NCBI GenBank assembly: GCA_038373865.1
Contig: JAXGGA010003436.1
Span: 38,632-102,631, forward strand
DNA: 64,000 bases
Source of the DNA: Uloborus plumipes
Taxonomy: Eukaryota > Arthropoda > Arachnida > Araneae > Uloboridae
Direction of reading: 5' to 3'
This document shows, one piece after another, positions 1 to 10,959 of the stretch; position 1 is the stretch's first letter, and each line of letters opens with the position of its first letter. A model generated the notes under the pieces. That model worked only from the letters and a program-made list of their open reading frames with translations. It ran no database searches and was not told the origin of the DNA. A program made the translations under genes and the position numbers.

Positions 1-3000
1 ACAAGGCCCCATGAATTGTATCTTCTTCTTTTTACTCAACTATAACAAAACCGTTCTTAATGTTTCAACAGTAAAACTTTGCAATCAAAAAAGATTTTAC
101 TGCAAAAAGTATTGAGAGCATGCATACCAGTTCTTTTTACTGTAAAACATCACTCCAAGCAATGATAAGTCAGGTTTAAACCCCACGGCTTACATTTCGT
201 TTTTTTAACCTAGCTATACATAGCAACAGCGTTCTCATTTTTTCTGCCGTAAAAACTTAACAGTAAAATAGGTCTTTTCGGTAGAAAGAATTGTCTACCC
301 GTATGCCATTACTTCTTTAAAATGTGAAGATTATTTTAAACAGCGTGTTAACAGATTCACTCACATCATATTTCATGAACAGGCCTTATCTTTACGTTTG
401 TAACATTTATGCCATTATTGTCTTCAGTTTCGCATCAGCTATTCAACATTTTTCCATTGCAGGTTTACCAACTCTTAAACATCAGCTGCAAGAAACACGA
501 TGTTTAACTTTCCGCCTTAGATATAATTCCAAACAAACTTCCCAAGCGACATAAAGCTCGCAATCTTTGTATCATTTTTTTTCTCTCATCCTTATTTTCT
601 GTTGCCGAGTTGTGTTCCTTGTAGTAATAAAAAAAATCATTCTGTCGTAAGAAGAAACCGGAGTACAAATTAAAGCTCGAAAAATCTTCTCGAAAAATGA
701 AAGACGAGTATCTCTTAATAGAGGGCCCGCTTTTAGGGGAAAATTTGACAAGCTGTGCTGCATCCTCAAGGTCAACTGAAGAACAGTAACTATAGCAACG
801 AAGAAACTTGTGCACTGAAAGCATAGACATTATTCTTTCGGATTTATTAGCTGACAACAAGATGATGTAAAATATTTAATAAGCCAGAATGCCCATGTGA
901 AAAGGAGAGAGTTAATTTAACTACATGATCATGAAACGCGATTTTTTCTTCCTTGTTCGTGACTGAAGACAGGTTCATATTTATGATATGAACAGTTAAA
1001 AGAATTAAGTAGCATACAATGTTTTTAATTAGTGAGCATGATATTTATTAATACTCTGAGTAAACGTGTGATTTACTTGCTGTAAGAAATAAAATGATCC
1101 TCTCAGTGAGGCAACACTTGGGGGGGTGTTCATGACTGATTTATTAGGAATTCCCTGATTGCGCAATTGGGTTTTACACACTTGCCCTCCGCAAGAGCGC
1201 GTAGCAGAACGCATGAGGTCACTTAGACTCTTGGCACTCATCTAAAACAGATGAGAAAAACATGACCGGATAGCGGGATGATAATTTTATGGAATATTTC
1301 TTGACCGCTATCCGGGAAAAAGGGCAAATTGGCTGCCCATCTTGTTCATGTGTGAAAATAAATAAAAAATAGTTTGTTTGTGATTATCGTGTCCATTGCT
1401 CTCCATCGCTCATGACTCATGGAATAAGAAGAAGTGGGTAAATCCATTTCACTTGCATAAGTGAGACAAGTGCTAGGATTGAGTTACTCTGAATATTTTT
1501 TAGTTTCTTAAGTTAGAAATTGGTAAATATTCCACGCTAGAATTTCATATTTGTAATTTAATTTGATAAAAACCTATTACAGTTTGCTCAAAAGCATGAT
1601 TTATGGCTAATACTGCAATCTATCAATCTTCAAAATTGTGCAATAAATCAGATTAGTATCAGATTTTCGCATTTTTCTGGATCAAACTGTTTTAGTACAA
1701 TACCGACAGCTACTGTTTGATTTTAATGAACTGACGTAAAAAGTAACAGATAAGCTCTAGTTACTAGTTTTAATAATCGAATAACTTTTCGGTATAAGTA
1801 TAAGCCGTGTTTTACATCAGAAATAAACAAACTCTCTAAAGATGTAGGAGCCAGGTGAAAACATACAGCTCCACACACAGCATTTCTACCTGTCAAAACA
1901 TTTTACCGTAATCTCCACGATGTTTTACTAAACTTATTGATTGTTTTTCTAAACGCGATTATAAATTTAAAAATAGATATTCCAAGCATACAATATTAAG
2001 GCAGAAAATTAATTGGAAGTTTCTGTTCCCGCAAATAAGTTATAATATTCTATTCGAAAAATAAGGGAATCATCGACAAACAGGATGCAAATAAAAAATT
2101 GCAATGAAAAAAAAGAGTTAAAAACCGGAGGTGTAAAATTTCTCATTTAAGGTAAAGGGTATACCAAAAATCTTAGGGAGTTAAAGATTAATTTATATTT
2201 AAAGTTTTAAGAGACATTGCGTAAAATCGAAGCGATCTTGTGAAATTCATTTTTCGAGTCCTATTTTACATACATCCGCCAAAAGGCATTACTAAAATCA
2301 TTACATCCAAGTCTTTTACCAGATAAGGTTCGATATCATTGTGCAGTTTAATTGATTAATTTCTTTGTAGGTTTTGTGTTTAAGCAATTAAAATATTTCT
2401 TTCATACACCTCAATTAAGTATACTTTACGTATAGACCAAATGTTACCAAGATTAAGAATTGGGTAATTTTTAGATGAAAGATTGGGGTTAACTACAATC
2501 ACGTAATCGCTTGGCGAGTAAGTGGTCCAACTTTCAGCCAAATCACTTTAAAACTAGTGTTTCTGAAAGTTTTAATATTTTACCAGAAGTGCAATCGAGG
2601 TGCCAAATGCAGAACATGGTGATAGTGAGTTTCTCAAACACATCTTTCGCTTACATCAAGGTACAGGTCTTGTACTCTCCGTTCAATTGAATACGTAGTT
2701 TGTGTCTTTAATTTTACACCCATTCTGAAAGTGACACCTCAAATTCTAGCTAATTTAGTTCCAGTTCATTACGTTACTTGATTGATTGAAATATTTATAG
2801 TTTGACGTTGCATGCTTAATTAGTGAAGTATATTTCGGACGAAATAAATAATTTTGCACACATTCAATAAATAACAAGGGATGTAAGTCTCGACTTCATT
2901 GCAAGAGCTATCCATGTCATTTTATCTCCTACAAGTCATTTTCTCGCGTTATACATTTTTATTTGTAGTCAAAAAGGAATATGACTTTAAATATTAACTT

Positions 3001-3010
3001 TATTTTTCAG
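1..3010. other. intergenic or intronic AT-rich DNA
   Basis: No supportable gene. All open frames are short and have no recognisable domain. Weak resemblance to the CACTG palindrome family (TTTTACTGTAAAA-like words) occurs near 60-150 and 240-290, too decayed to delimit. A GC-richer patch near 1090-1240 has no recognised identity. A short inverted repeat lies at 1266-1315. Confidence 0.6.
1266..1315. repeat. short perfect inverted repeat
   Basis: CCGGATAGCGG (1266-1276) recurs as its reverse complement CCGCTATCCGG (1305-1315), separated by 28 AT-rich bases. It could be a hairpin or the remnant of a very small MITE; no flanking duplication is evident. Confidence 0.5.
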
Positions 3011-3098
3011 ATGGTCAAAATGAATGTTCACGGATCAATAGAAAAGATAAGGAAGAGATAATGCAACTCAGAAAGCTGAAACAATTTCAAATTCACAG
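3011..3098 (+). CDS. candidate internal exon (88 nt), unknown protein
   Basis: A pyrimidine-rich tract ending in TTATTTTTCAG precedes position 3011, and GTATTT follows 3098, so both splice borders look canonical. One frame is open across the whole interval. It starts with two bases of a split codon, then reads GQNECSRINRKDKEEIMQLR followed by KLKQFQIH, and ends two bases into a codon. The composition is hydrophilic and rich in K, R and E, unlike the F/Y/I/L-rich random frames around it. No domain is recognised. It may be a real exon of a gene with long introns, or chance splice-like signals. No partner exon was found nearby. Confidence 0.3.
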
Positions 3099-3335
3099 GT
3101 ATTTAAACGGAAATTTTGCTTTTTAACTTCATTCCTCTTAATTAACTCTTGTATTCCATACTGCGTTTTTCCGGAAATGTTCATTCATGTATTAATGTTT
3201 GTTATAGTGCTCTGTAATGCAAAAAAAAGCTTTTTCATCCATCTTGCTCATTGAAAAGTGAACTGCAATACGATGAATTCAACGGATATCAATTATTTTC
3301 TAATTATAAGCAGTTTGTGTTTTTATAACGAATAT

Positions 3336-3388
3336 TTTTATTTATTTCGTGCATTTTATTTATTTCGTGCATTTATTCATTTCGTACA
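3336..3388. repeat. short imperfect tandem repeat
   Basis: Three imperfect units of about 18 bp with the word TTTATTTATTTCGTGCA; the last unit is diverged (TTTATTCATTTCGTACA). Confidence 0.6.
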
Positions 3389-3703
3389 TTTTTATCCGGC
3401 ATGACTATTCAGCCGAAGCTACATTTCAGTCAACTTTTGCTTACGTTCTCAGTTGGGTTTGGAGCGTAAGCAGAGAACGTAAGGGTGGATGATATTCTTC
3501 TTCGGATACTTTCATGATTTTCGAGACTACCACGAGAAACATCCACAACACAATAAATTCTGACCATATCATGCGTTTACACAACGAGTTGCAACAGTTC
3601 TCTAGTTCAAGAAATCCAAAGCTTCATAATAGTTCGCAACAAGTAAAACGATTGTGTTATTAAAATCTATGCGCGTCAGTGTGTCTATCTCTTCCCACTC
3701 CTG

Positions 3704-4016
3704 CACTGCAAAAAATGAACTGTTGCTTTTACGGGCAGCCGAGGGTCCAATTTAAAACTGTAAAATACGCAGTAATAAACTGTAAAACTAGCAATTTTAC
3801 AGTCTCTTACTGTAAAGTCAGAAATTTTACAGTTTATTGCCGTAAAATTTAGCTGTATTACACTGTAAAAACAACAGTATAATATTGGCATCAGCGGTTC
3901 CAGTTTAAAACTGCAAAATTCACGGTAATAAACGGTAGAATTAACATTTTTTACAGTTTTTTTACTATAAAATTAGTTGTATTATACTATAAAAACAACA
4001 TTCATTTTTTACAACA
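3704..4016. mobile_element. CACTG palindrome-family element, copy A
   Basis: Starts CACTGCAAAAAATGAACTG and ends near ...CATTTTTTACAACA, a decayed form of the usual TTTTTTRCAGTG end. The interior is made of palindromic words of the type ACTGTAAAATT-AGC-AATTTTACAGT separated by TTTATTR linkers, plus the family landmark GGCAGCCGAGG-TTCCAATTT. It is non-coding. The same organisation recurs in twelve other copies in this window. Confidence 0.8.
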
Positions 4017-4031
4017 TGTCTTTCAGAGTAT

Positions 4032-4284
4032 ATGAAGGGTCAGGGGGAAAAACCACGGTAGTCCACTTTTTGTTGAATTTAAACTGATGCTTCCACCTGT
4101 TAGAAAAATAAGTGTAATTTCGTTTAGTATATGCAATATTCGTGAAAAAACACTGTAGTCCATGTATTATTGTCATTTTAGAACAAGTATACTGGGGAAG
4201 TTTATGAGTTCGTAAAGTTTAAATTTCGTTTTTCTCAAAATGAATCAAATGTGACTACCGTGGTTTTTCCCCCTGACTATTCAT
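4032..4284. mobile_element. small MITE with CCACGG terminal inverted repeats
   Basis: GTCAGGGGGAAAAACCACGG followed by TAGTC at 4039-4063 recurs inverted at about 4253-4277 (GACTACCGTGG then TTTTTCCCCCTGAC). The arms extend loosely outward through TGAA/TTCA. Interior is AT-rich and non-coding. Exact ends and target duplication are unclear, so the superfamily is undetermined. Confidence 0.65.
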
Positions 4285-4905
4285 CTATCTATCCCGAGGT
4301 CATGGTAGGCACTGTTCAATTCGGCGCACCGTGGGAAAGCCGATTCACGTGACTCCACGCCTCTAGATATTGAAATGTTGGAAATATTAATTCAAATCTA
4401 TCATATGAAAATCAGTCCTCGCATGGGGCCCTTATGGTTTGCTAACCAGATCAGTACCGAATTCAGTAGAAATATTACTAATTTGTGCCTAATTTTTTAC
4501 CAAGTCCGTGACCAAAAATGACAAAATAACGTCAAGTACGCAACTAAGGACCTACACTTTAAGAAATGAATGTTGTTTGTACAGTATAATACAGTTAATT
4601 GTATTGTAACAATCTGTCAAAATTGCTAATTTTACAGTAATAAACTGTAACATTTCTACTTTTACAGTAATAAACTGCAAAATTGCTTAATTTACAGTTT
4701 ATTACCGAGGGTTCTACAATTTTAAGCTTTAACCTCTGCTGCCAGTATTGTACTGTTGTTTGTATAGTGTAATATGGCTAAATTTTACTGCAGTGAACTG
4801 TAAAATTTCTAACTTTACAGTAAGAAACTGTAAAATTGCTAGTTTTACAGTTTATTACTGTGCATTTTATAGTTTTAAATTGGAACCTTAGTTGCCAGTA
4901 TTATA

Positions 4906-6162
4906 GGGGAGAGGGGGGCACATGTGAACAAACGATATTTTACCCAATTAACATGAAGAAAAAAAATCTGAAAAAAATTTATGTAGATGGTAACACAAGT
5001 ACTATATCCTGCCAGAAATTTCAAAGATCTAAACCATTTTGTTTTTTAGTTATCAAAGATCTTATGTTTTGGAAGATGTCAATATATTTTTATGTTCTAG
5101 TTCTCCGAGTAAAAACACATCCCAAACTTTTTTTTTTTTTTGTGATTTAACTTTATTCGTCTTAAAGTGGCATTAATAAGGAAAGTTTTCATGCACTATT
5201 TTTTTTATTGAAAAAAAAAAGTTTTTTATTAAATTAGGCCTAAGTTGAGATAAGGGGCACATGTGAACACATTATGTAGGGGCAGATGTGAACAGTTCAT
5301 CTGTGCCCCATAATGGTATTTAGTTATTTCAATTTCAAAAATTGCTGATTTTTTTCATACATTGAACAGTCTAATTAAGAAATATTGAATAATTAAAAGT
5401 TTCAATACTCAATATTTAATTAAATTTGAAAGAGTTGCAAAGAAAAGAAAGTTAAACTTGCTAAACTGTTGAAAAAGGAGCAGTTAAGAGTTGCAGTAAG
5501 TGACGCTGAGTCCGACATTAGTTTTGAAGACTGCAACTATCAAGAAATTTGTGCTGAAATCAACCTTGCAACAGAAGATTTAGCTGTGAGTGAGTTTGTC
5601 CTTGTAGAATTCACTATCAAAAAGACAAACATTTTTTATGAATGAAACTTTTATGTTTCCAAAAATAGATAATACATCGATGGCAAACACTGTGATGATT
5701 TTCTGCTAAAATTACCACCCCCTTCAGTTTTAGCTGGCACATGTCGAGCTGCATCTTCTGCTTCTTTTTTCTGTAAAACTTGAAGGGTACAATGTTCGTT
5801 GAATTGAGCCAATTAATCACGTTGAATAACCTTGATATTTTCCCTGTAAGTGTTTGTTAATGTGCAATAAGCAGTATACTTAAAAATATGCTTAGGTGTA
5901 TTTTATTTCCATTTATGTATCTGTGTACTTGTCCCCCAGGCGTGTTTGCAACTGCCCCCTACTGGGGCAGATGTGAACAAAATTTAACATATTTTTGACT
6001 TATTTTTTTTGGCTGGAATTCACTGTTGAAAAAGATAGACAACAGCATAAAAATATTAGCAAATGTTTGATTTATCATGTTTGCACTTGTTTCTTTTATA
6101 TGTCAAATTAATAATAAAAAATACAAAAATGGCACTTTGTTCACATGTTCCCCCTTCTTCCC
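4906..6162 (+). mobile_element. TA-inserting DNA transposon (pogo/jerky-like), internally decayed
   Basis: Terminal inverted repeats are GGGGAGAGGGGGGCACATGT (GAACAAA) on the left and, reverse-complemented from the right end, GGGAAGAAGGGGGAACATGT (GAACAAA). TA is duplicated on both sides (4904-4905 and 6163-6164). The word CACATGTGAACA or its variants recurs internally near 5260, 5290 and 5975. The + strand carries a broken DDE_1-type transposase tail (separate entry). TA target, G-rich inverted repeats and that coding relic place it in the Tc1/mariner-pogo group, inserted into CACTG copy B. Confidence 0.8.
5430..5783 (+). pseudogene. C-terminal relic of a pogo/jerky-type (DDE_1) transposase
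   Basis: Frame from 5430 reads a lysine-rich stretch (KLAKLLKKEQLRVAVSD), an acidic patch (AESDISFEDC), then SEFVLVEFTIKKTN before a stop at 5640. Shifted by one frame, 5694-5780 reads DDFLLKLPPPSVLAGTCRAA. From family knowledge, jerky/pogo-like transposases in animals commonly end with a lysine-rich segment, an acidic segment, a 'xxVLVxFxTKKT' motif and then 'xxLPxPxxxGTxRA', which is the order seen here. The frameshift and stops (5640, 5670) make it non-functional. The catalytic DDE region is absent, so the parent element has lost its core. No start codon can be assigned. Confidence 0.55.
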
Positions 6163-6195
6163 TACTGTAAAAACAACAGTTCATGTTTTGCAGTG

Positions 6196-8027
6196 CAGCA
6201 CTCGCCGAAGTTGGCTCTCGATAATACGCAACCCGCTTGGCGAGAAAGAAGCATAGCCCCTTGGCGCCACGATTTCGCAGTTTGTAGTCAAAATTAAGCA
6301 TCTACGTCTGAAAAGCTTCACAAGCTGCGACAAAACCCTTTTGATTATTCCAAATACAATTCCTGTGACCAGACTGTTAGGTAACTAATAAGAACTAAGG
6401 TGAATTTTAAGAAAAATTTATGTCTATAGGTGTTTTTTATTACTTAATGTGAGTTAGTAAAATTTGCACTCGGAATGAAAATTCACTATTAAGAACAACA
6501 TATTGCTTCTAGAAAAAACACACGCACAAACAAAATATGGTTTACAGACTATTTAACCGTACGAAATTAATCAGTCTCATACATTAATGAAGTTCTAATT
6601 CACAACTACAAGTTGTTACTAAGTACAACGCTTTCAAAATAAAATTTGTTTGACATCAAATAATTAGTCTGTGTAGGAAGAAGTAATTAGTTTTCAATTT
6701 TCATTTTAGTTAGCTGAAATAAAAACAGCATTCACTGAAACTATTTTTAAAAACATCTTATATAAAGAGAATATAAATGTTATAAGTTTCATTCTTTTTA
6801 AAAATTCCTCTGGGAAATATACATATGTAGTTCCTTTAATAAGACTTTACTTAATTAAGTATTACGGTCTATAGTTTTTTAGATTCCATCGCTTTAAGAA
6901 ATTTGTCCTGTGCGAAGAATTTTACTAAGGAGAGAAATATTTAATTAGTCAAATCCTTTTACATGTTTGAATTGCGTTTATTTCACTTGCTTTTTATAAT
7001 TTTTTTATTTTCTCTTATTCTTTTAATTTTTGAGAACTCAAGATTGCTCATTGGTATTACTTTGTCATGGCTTGGGGTTACTTTTTATCCTCTTTAAGAC
7101 TGGTAGAGAGCGAGTCACATGGTAGATTGCTTTATAATACGAGTCAAAAGATACTTGTGACCATACTAACGGGTAAATATGACGTAAGATCTGCTTCTTA
7201 ATAATACTTATACTGAGAGATGTTTAAATTATGGAGTGTGTGTTAATAAAGTAAATGACAAACCTAAGGTGGTCGACTTTAAGTCAGGCAATGTAGTGTT
7301 GCCGCCATGTTGCCTTGGATAAGATGATGTCGCGGTGAAGAGGTGATAACTTACTAAGTCTTGCCATGGCATCCCTGTATATGTCTTGACCGCATGCCAC
7401 ACCGAATGAAATTCATGAAATGTGAATTGCTGAGAGGAATATGCTTTTTTATTATGTTATTTTGGGGGGGGGATGAGGTGGGGGGGGATTCTTTGGGGTT
7501 TTATATTTTTTAATTGCAGTTTTGTACTGCAATATTTTGTATACTTTTCGAAAACTATTTTTATACCAATCGTATTTAAATGAATCAACAATGAATGTGC
7601 TTTTAATTTTAATTTCATCTGCTGTAAAATAAATAATTTTACCGTTTTTTTTAACCTAAGAATTTTTTACAGCATCTCTTCTTTAGTATTACAAAAGCAC
7701 AACGAAAAAGAGCTCGAAATATCCGAATGAGAGACATTTCGAGGCGCGGTGAAGCACAGTGTTACTGTAGTTTTAAATTAAAAAAATTTTAAATAAAAAA
7801 AATTTACATTACTGATCAATGCCCATTATCGCAATTATATGGCATTAATTTATGGTAAATTTTGTTCAATGGCTAAATATAAGTTTGTTTAGCTCCATGA
7901 AATTGTGATTTTCTACTTTTTCTTTGGAATTTCTCCATGAATATTGTGGTTAAATCTTATCTACGATGGGCCAATTTTTAGGCCACTGTTTTATTACAAC
8001 TAAATGTTTTGATAAAGAACGTAAAAC
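6196..8027. other. intergenic or intronic AT-rich DNA
   Basis: Nothing gene-like seen. Contains two G-runs at about 7465-7490 (nine and eight Gs) separated by ATGAGGT; no flanking inverted repeats could be tied to them. Confidence 0.6.
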
Positions 8028-8400
8028 AACTGTAAAAATGAAAATTGTTTTCACAGTAATTTTACAGTAATAAACTGTAAAACTGCTAATTTTACCGTAG
8101 TAAACTGTAAAACTGCTAATTTTACAGTAGTAAACTGTAAAATTTGTAGTTTCACAGTTCATTGCTGTGCATTTTACAGTTTTAAACTGGAACTTCTGCT
8201 GCCAGTATTACAGTGCTGCAGTGCTGTTTTTACAGTATAATACAGCTAATCTTATGGTAATAAACTGTATCATTGTTAATTTTACAGTAATAAACTAAAA
8301 TTGCTAGTTTTACAGTTTATTACAGCGTTTTTACAGTTATAAACTGAAACCTCTGCTTTCAGTATCATACTGTAAAAACAACAACTTATTTTTAGCAGTG
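8028..8400. mobile_element. CACTG palindrome-family element, copy C
   Basis: Left end is diverged (CAACTGTAAAAATGAAAATT); right end is the canonical CAACTTATTTTTAGCAGTG. Interior has at least four ACTGTAAAACTGCTAATTTTA-type modules, the mid-element landmark CTGCTGCCAGTATTACAG and the second landmark CTGCTTTCAGTATCATACTG. Short reading frames here simply translate the repeat as FTVYYCKI-like peptides. Confidence 0.8.
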
Positions 8401-9033
8401 AACAGTTAAAAATTGCCTAGAAAAAAAATCTTCTGTCGATCAGATCCGGATATTACTCAAGAATTATTGAACAATACAGACCGATAAGGCAACACGCAAC
8501 TCCTTTATCTCAATACTTTAACTTCAGTTTTATCATTTCATGAAATAAATAGGTGCATCGATTCGTTTTACTTAGATATTTGATTCGCAAGTGATTCGGC
8601 TTTTTTTTTTTCAGAAAAGGGGATAAAATCTAGGGTCAGTTGGAGCAAAGGGAAACAGAATTTCAGTAGGAGCAAAAGGAAAGGATTTCTACGTTTCAAC
8701 TTCAGATCGTTTAATTTCTTTGGGATGAATTTTACATAGCATTCTGGGCATTGTGACACATCCAAGATACACTCTCTGAGAGTAACTAATGGGGGGAGGG
8801 GGTGGAATCGCCCCATTTACTTCCCCATGAGGTTGATATACACTAGCAGTAGGAAACCCGTTGATTGCGATCGCCCGGTTGATATTGAGTCCATTTTGAG
8901 TCGATCGTAGCAATATTTCGAACCTTGCTTTCTGCCAGAACATAATTAATAAAAATTAATTTTTGCAACAAAATTATGTTTAGTGTTCTCATCAAAAGTT
9001 ATTTGAAAATTTTTTAAGCTTTATATAGTCACT
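8401..9033. other. intergenic DNA, partly GC-richer
   Basis: 8690-8940 is somewhat GC-richer and has an open frame on each of two reverse-strand phases, with a run GGGGGGAGGGGG at 8791-8802. No recognisable domain or repeat ends; left unassigned. Confidence 0.5.
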
Positions 9034-9042
9034 AGAGATTTT

Positions 9043-9320
9043 TATGCCGGCCACCTTGTCTAGTGGTCAGAGTCTTCCACGGATGGTGTGGCCCCGGGTT
9101 CGAGTCCCGGCTTGGGCATGGATGTGCTTTCTCTCTCCTGTCCTTGTCCTTTCTTTGTATGAATGTGCTGTTGTGTGAAAGGTTGCTTACCCTATAAACG
9201 GGTACCTATGGCATGCGTGTACTGTGGAAGTCGGACTTCACACCAAATAATAGTACAGTTGGAAAAAAGAAACAGCGCACCCCAAATTGACAGCCTGGCT
9301 GGCACACGACAAAAAAAAAA
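9043..9320 (+). mobile_element. tRNA-derived SINE with target-site duplications
   Basis: A tRNA-like head contains an A-box-like stretch (TTGTCTAGTGGTCAGAG, about 9056-9072) and a B-box (GGTTCGAGTCC, about 9097-9107), the two internal promoter elements of RNA polymerase III. An unrelated body of about 200 bp follows, ending in A10-11. The 9-bp AGAGATTTT occurs directly before (9034-9042) and directly after the poly-A (9321-9329), the expected signature of LINE-mediated insertion. The B-box matches consensus, so the copy may be fairly young. Open frames inside it are not genes. Confidence 0.88.
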
Positions 9321-9678
9321 AGAGATTTTCATTGTCACTATTATAATGATTTCATAACAAGCAATGTACTTGTGTCTGAAAATACTTATATGTGAGTTAA
9401 CATAATTTTAGCCATTTAATATGACTCCACTTGAAAAGTTTTGAAGTATTTTTTAATAAGAGTGAACCTACAATTTGAAGTCGGCATCGTCCCAACTTAT
9501 CCATGTATGCATCATATCTGTTTAAGTCATTAGTGTCTGCATCATGCATCCCCCCCCCTCCTCCCCACGCTCCCCACAAAGTCGATCTTGTGTTCACATC
9601 AAACTTGGAAAGTAGATCTTCAGTCAACTTAGGTTGCCGAGCGCAGATGTACTCTAAAAGAACTGCAGTACAATTATA

Positions 9679-10152
9679 CAGTCGAACCTGTTTATCTCGA
9701 AAACCTCTCTATGTCGAACTTTTTCAATTTCCCCGCATTTACAGCATAAATTTAATGTTTTTTCTCATGTTTATCTCGAATGATTTTTCCCGAAAACCTC
9801 TATATCTCGAATTTTGACGGCTCTCATTTTTGAATTTCATTTCCAGCCACCTTTATCAATGGTATAACTTGGAGACAAAAATCATCTTCTGCACAATCAT
9901 TCAAAGATTGTTCGTACTTAAAGGTATGCATTAACTTGCTACCGATATAGTCTTCACAATTAGTAAGACGTGGACTCACAACATGTCGTACAGTAAAATA
10001 TTCAACACTATCAATGCAAAACAATGTATTAAGTATTTAACTTTGTTCCAATTGCTTATTTTTGTAAATTTTATCACAACCTCTGTATCTCGAAACCTCG
10101 TATCTGAATTTTTCTTCTGTCCCGTGAAATTCGAGATAGACTGGTTTGACTG
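9679..10152. mobile_element. Tigger/pogo-like MITE (CAGTCGAACC type)
   Basis: Ends are CAGTCGAACCTGTTTATCTC (GAA) and, from the right end reverse-complemented, CAGTCAAACCAGTCTATCTC (GAA). Both are flanked by TA (9677-9678, 10153-10154). Subterminal words CTCGAAAACCTCTATATCTC and similar recur. CAGT termini with TA target are typical of pogo/Tigger. 474 bp with no transposase, so non-autonomous. Confidence 0.85.
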
Positions 10153-10282
10153 TACTAGAAAATCTCTAGGAACATGTACTTCCGTGTGGTATACCTATCA
10201 TTTTGCATTTTTCCATGTGGGATTGTTTCTACTCAATTATAACATAAACACCAAAAACGCACGGTAAAGATTCCCCATAAAA

Positions 10283-10425
10283 TATATTTGTATTAGGGGA
10301 GCTCCCTTATAGGGGCTTTCAATCTCGATAAAGGGCTTTCACCCCTTATAAGGGGCGAACACCATCAGTTCCTGAGCAACAGGGGATCTCTGTGCCAAGA
10401 TCCGACGTGAACAGCAGATTTAGAC
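10283..10425. repeat. fragment of a dispersed GGGG/CCCC-rich retroelement-like repeat
   Basis: Alternating CCTTATAGGGGCTTTCA and CACCCCTTATAAGGGGCGAA words are followed by GATCTCTGTGCCAAGATCCG and ACGTGAACAGCAG. The second part resembles 18661-18700 and 18777-18826, so these loci share a repeat family. Looks like the 3' portion of a non-LTR retrotransposon; the class is inferred, no coding part is present. Confidence 0.4.
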
Positions 10426-10951
10426 CAAAAATATATAGCACCCGTAACCCACATAGCACAAACACGAAACGGTTTCTTAATTGAATTAGTATTGCAGGTT
10501 GCTGGAATGAATGAGTTCACTGTTAAACCAAAATGACAAGTTTTTACAACAAATGTATATTGTTACAGAGTACCAAAAAGCAGTTTTTGGTTACGTGCGT
10601 TATAAAGATTCTAGATAATTTTGCTTACCTGTAATTAAGAATAACTACAATCTACGAAGAAATTGATTACTGGAAAATGGCAGAGGTTGTGCTTACTAAA
10701 TCACTATAAATTAGTATCTTCCAAATCGGATCCGATGTTGCTAGATCTTGGGCTGGAAACTTGATAATTTTAACTAAAAAATGGGTTAGAAAACTAACTT
10801 TAGGTCGCTGAATCCGTGTTTACAGCAAAACCTAGGATGTTTTGCGCATTGAATTAAGAAACTATGCTTCCCTGTGAATAAAATGGCATACAACACACAT
10901 GCTGATATAAAATGCGTTTCATATTTTGATGCATATGTCCTATTTTTCATG
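10426..10951. other. intergenic AT-rich DNA
   Basis: Nothing supportable seen. Confidence 0.6.
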
Positions 10952-10959
10952 GATTGGAC

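Larger units (their letters stand above)
4555..6195. mobile_element. CACTG palindrome-family element, copy B, split by an insertion
   Basis: Left part 4555-4905 starts CACTTTAAGAAATGAATGTT (family start CACTGTAAAAAATGAATG). Right part 6163-6195 resumes with TACTGTAAAAACAACAGTTC and ends CAGTG. Joining the two parts across one TA restores the family's GCCAGTATTATACTGTAAAA landmark seen in other copies. So a 1257-bp element inserted at a TA inside an existing copy. Interior of the repeat is palindromic ACTGTAAAATT/AATTTTACAGT modules. Confidence 0.8.

Noticed and set aside
7950..8162. Open frames translating as FTVYYCKI-type repeats (also 52861-53323, 4836-5150)
   Set aside because: They are translations of the CACTG palindrome modules; the same peptide pattern appears on both strands.
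8689..8943. 84-codon reverse frame with a proline run
   Set aside because: The proline run is poly-C translation; the rest shows no domain.
9043..9116. Functional tRNA gene
   Set aside because: A- and B-box are present but a full cloverleaf and acceptor stem could not be formed; poly-A and target duplications show a SINE.
9163..9357. 64-codon frame on the + strand
   Set aside because: It lies in the body and poly-A tail of the SINE.
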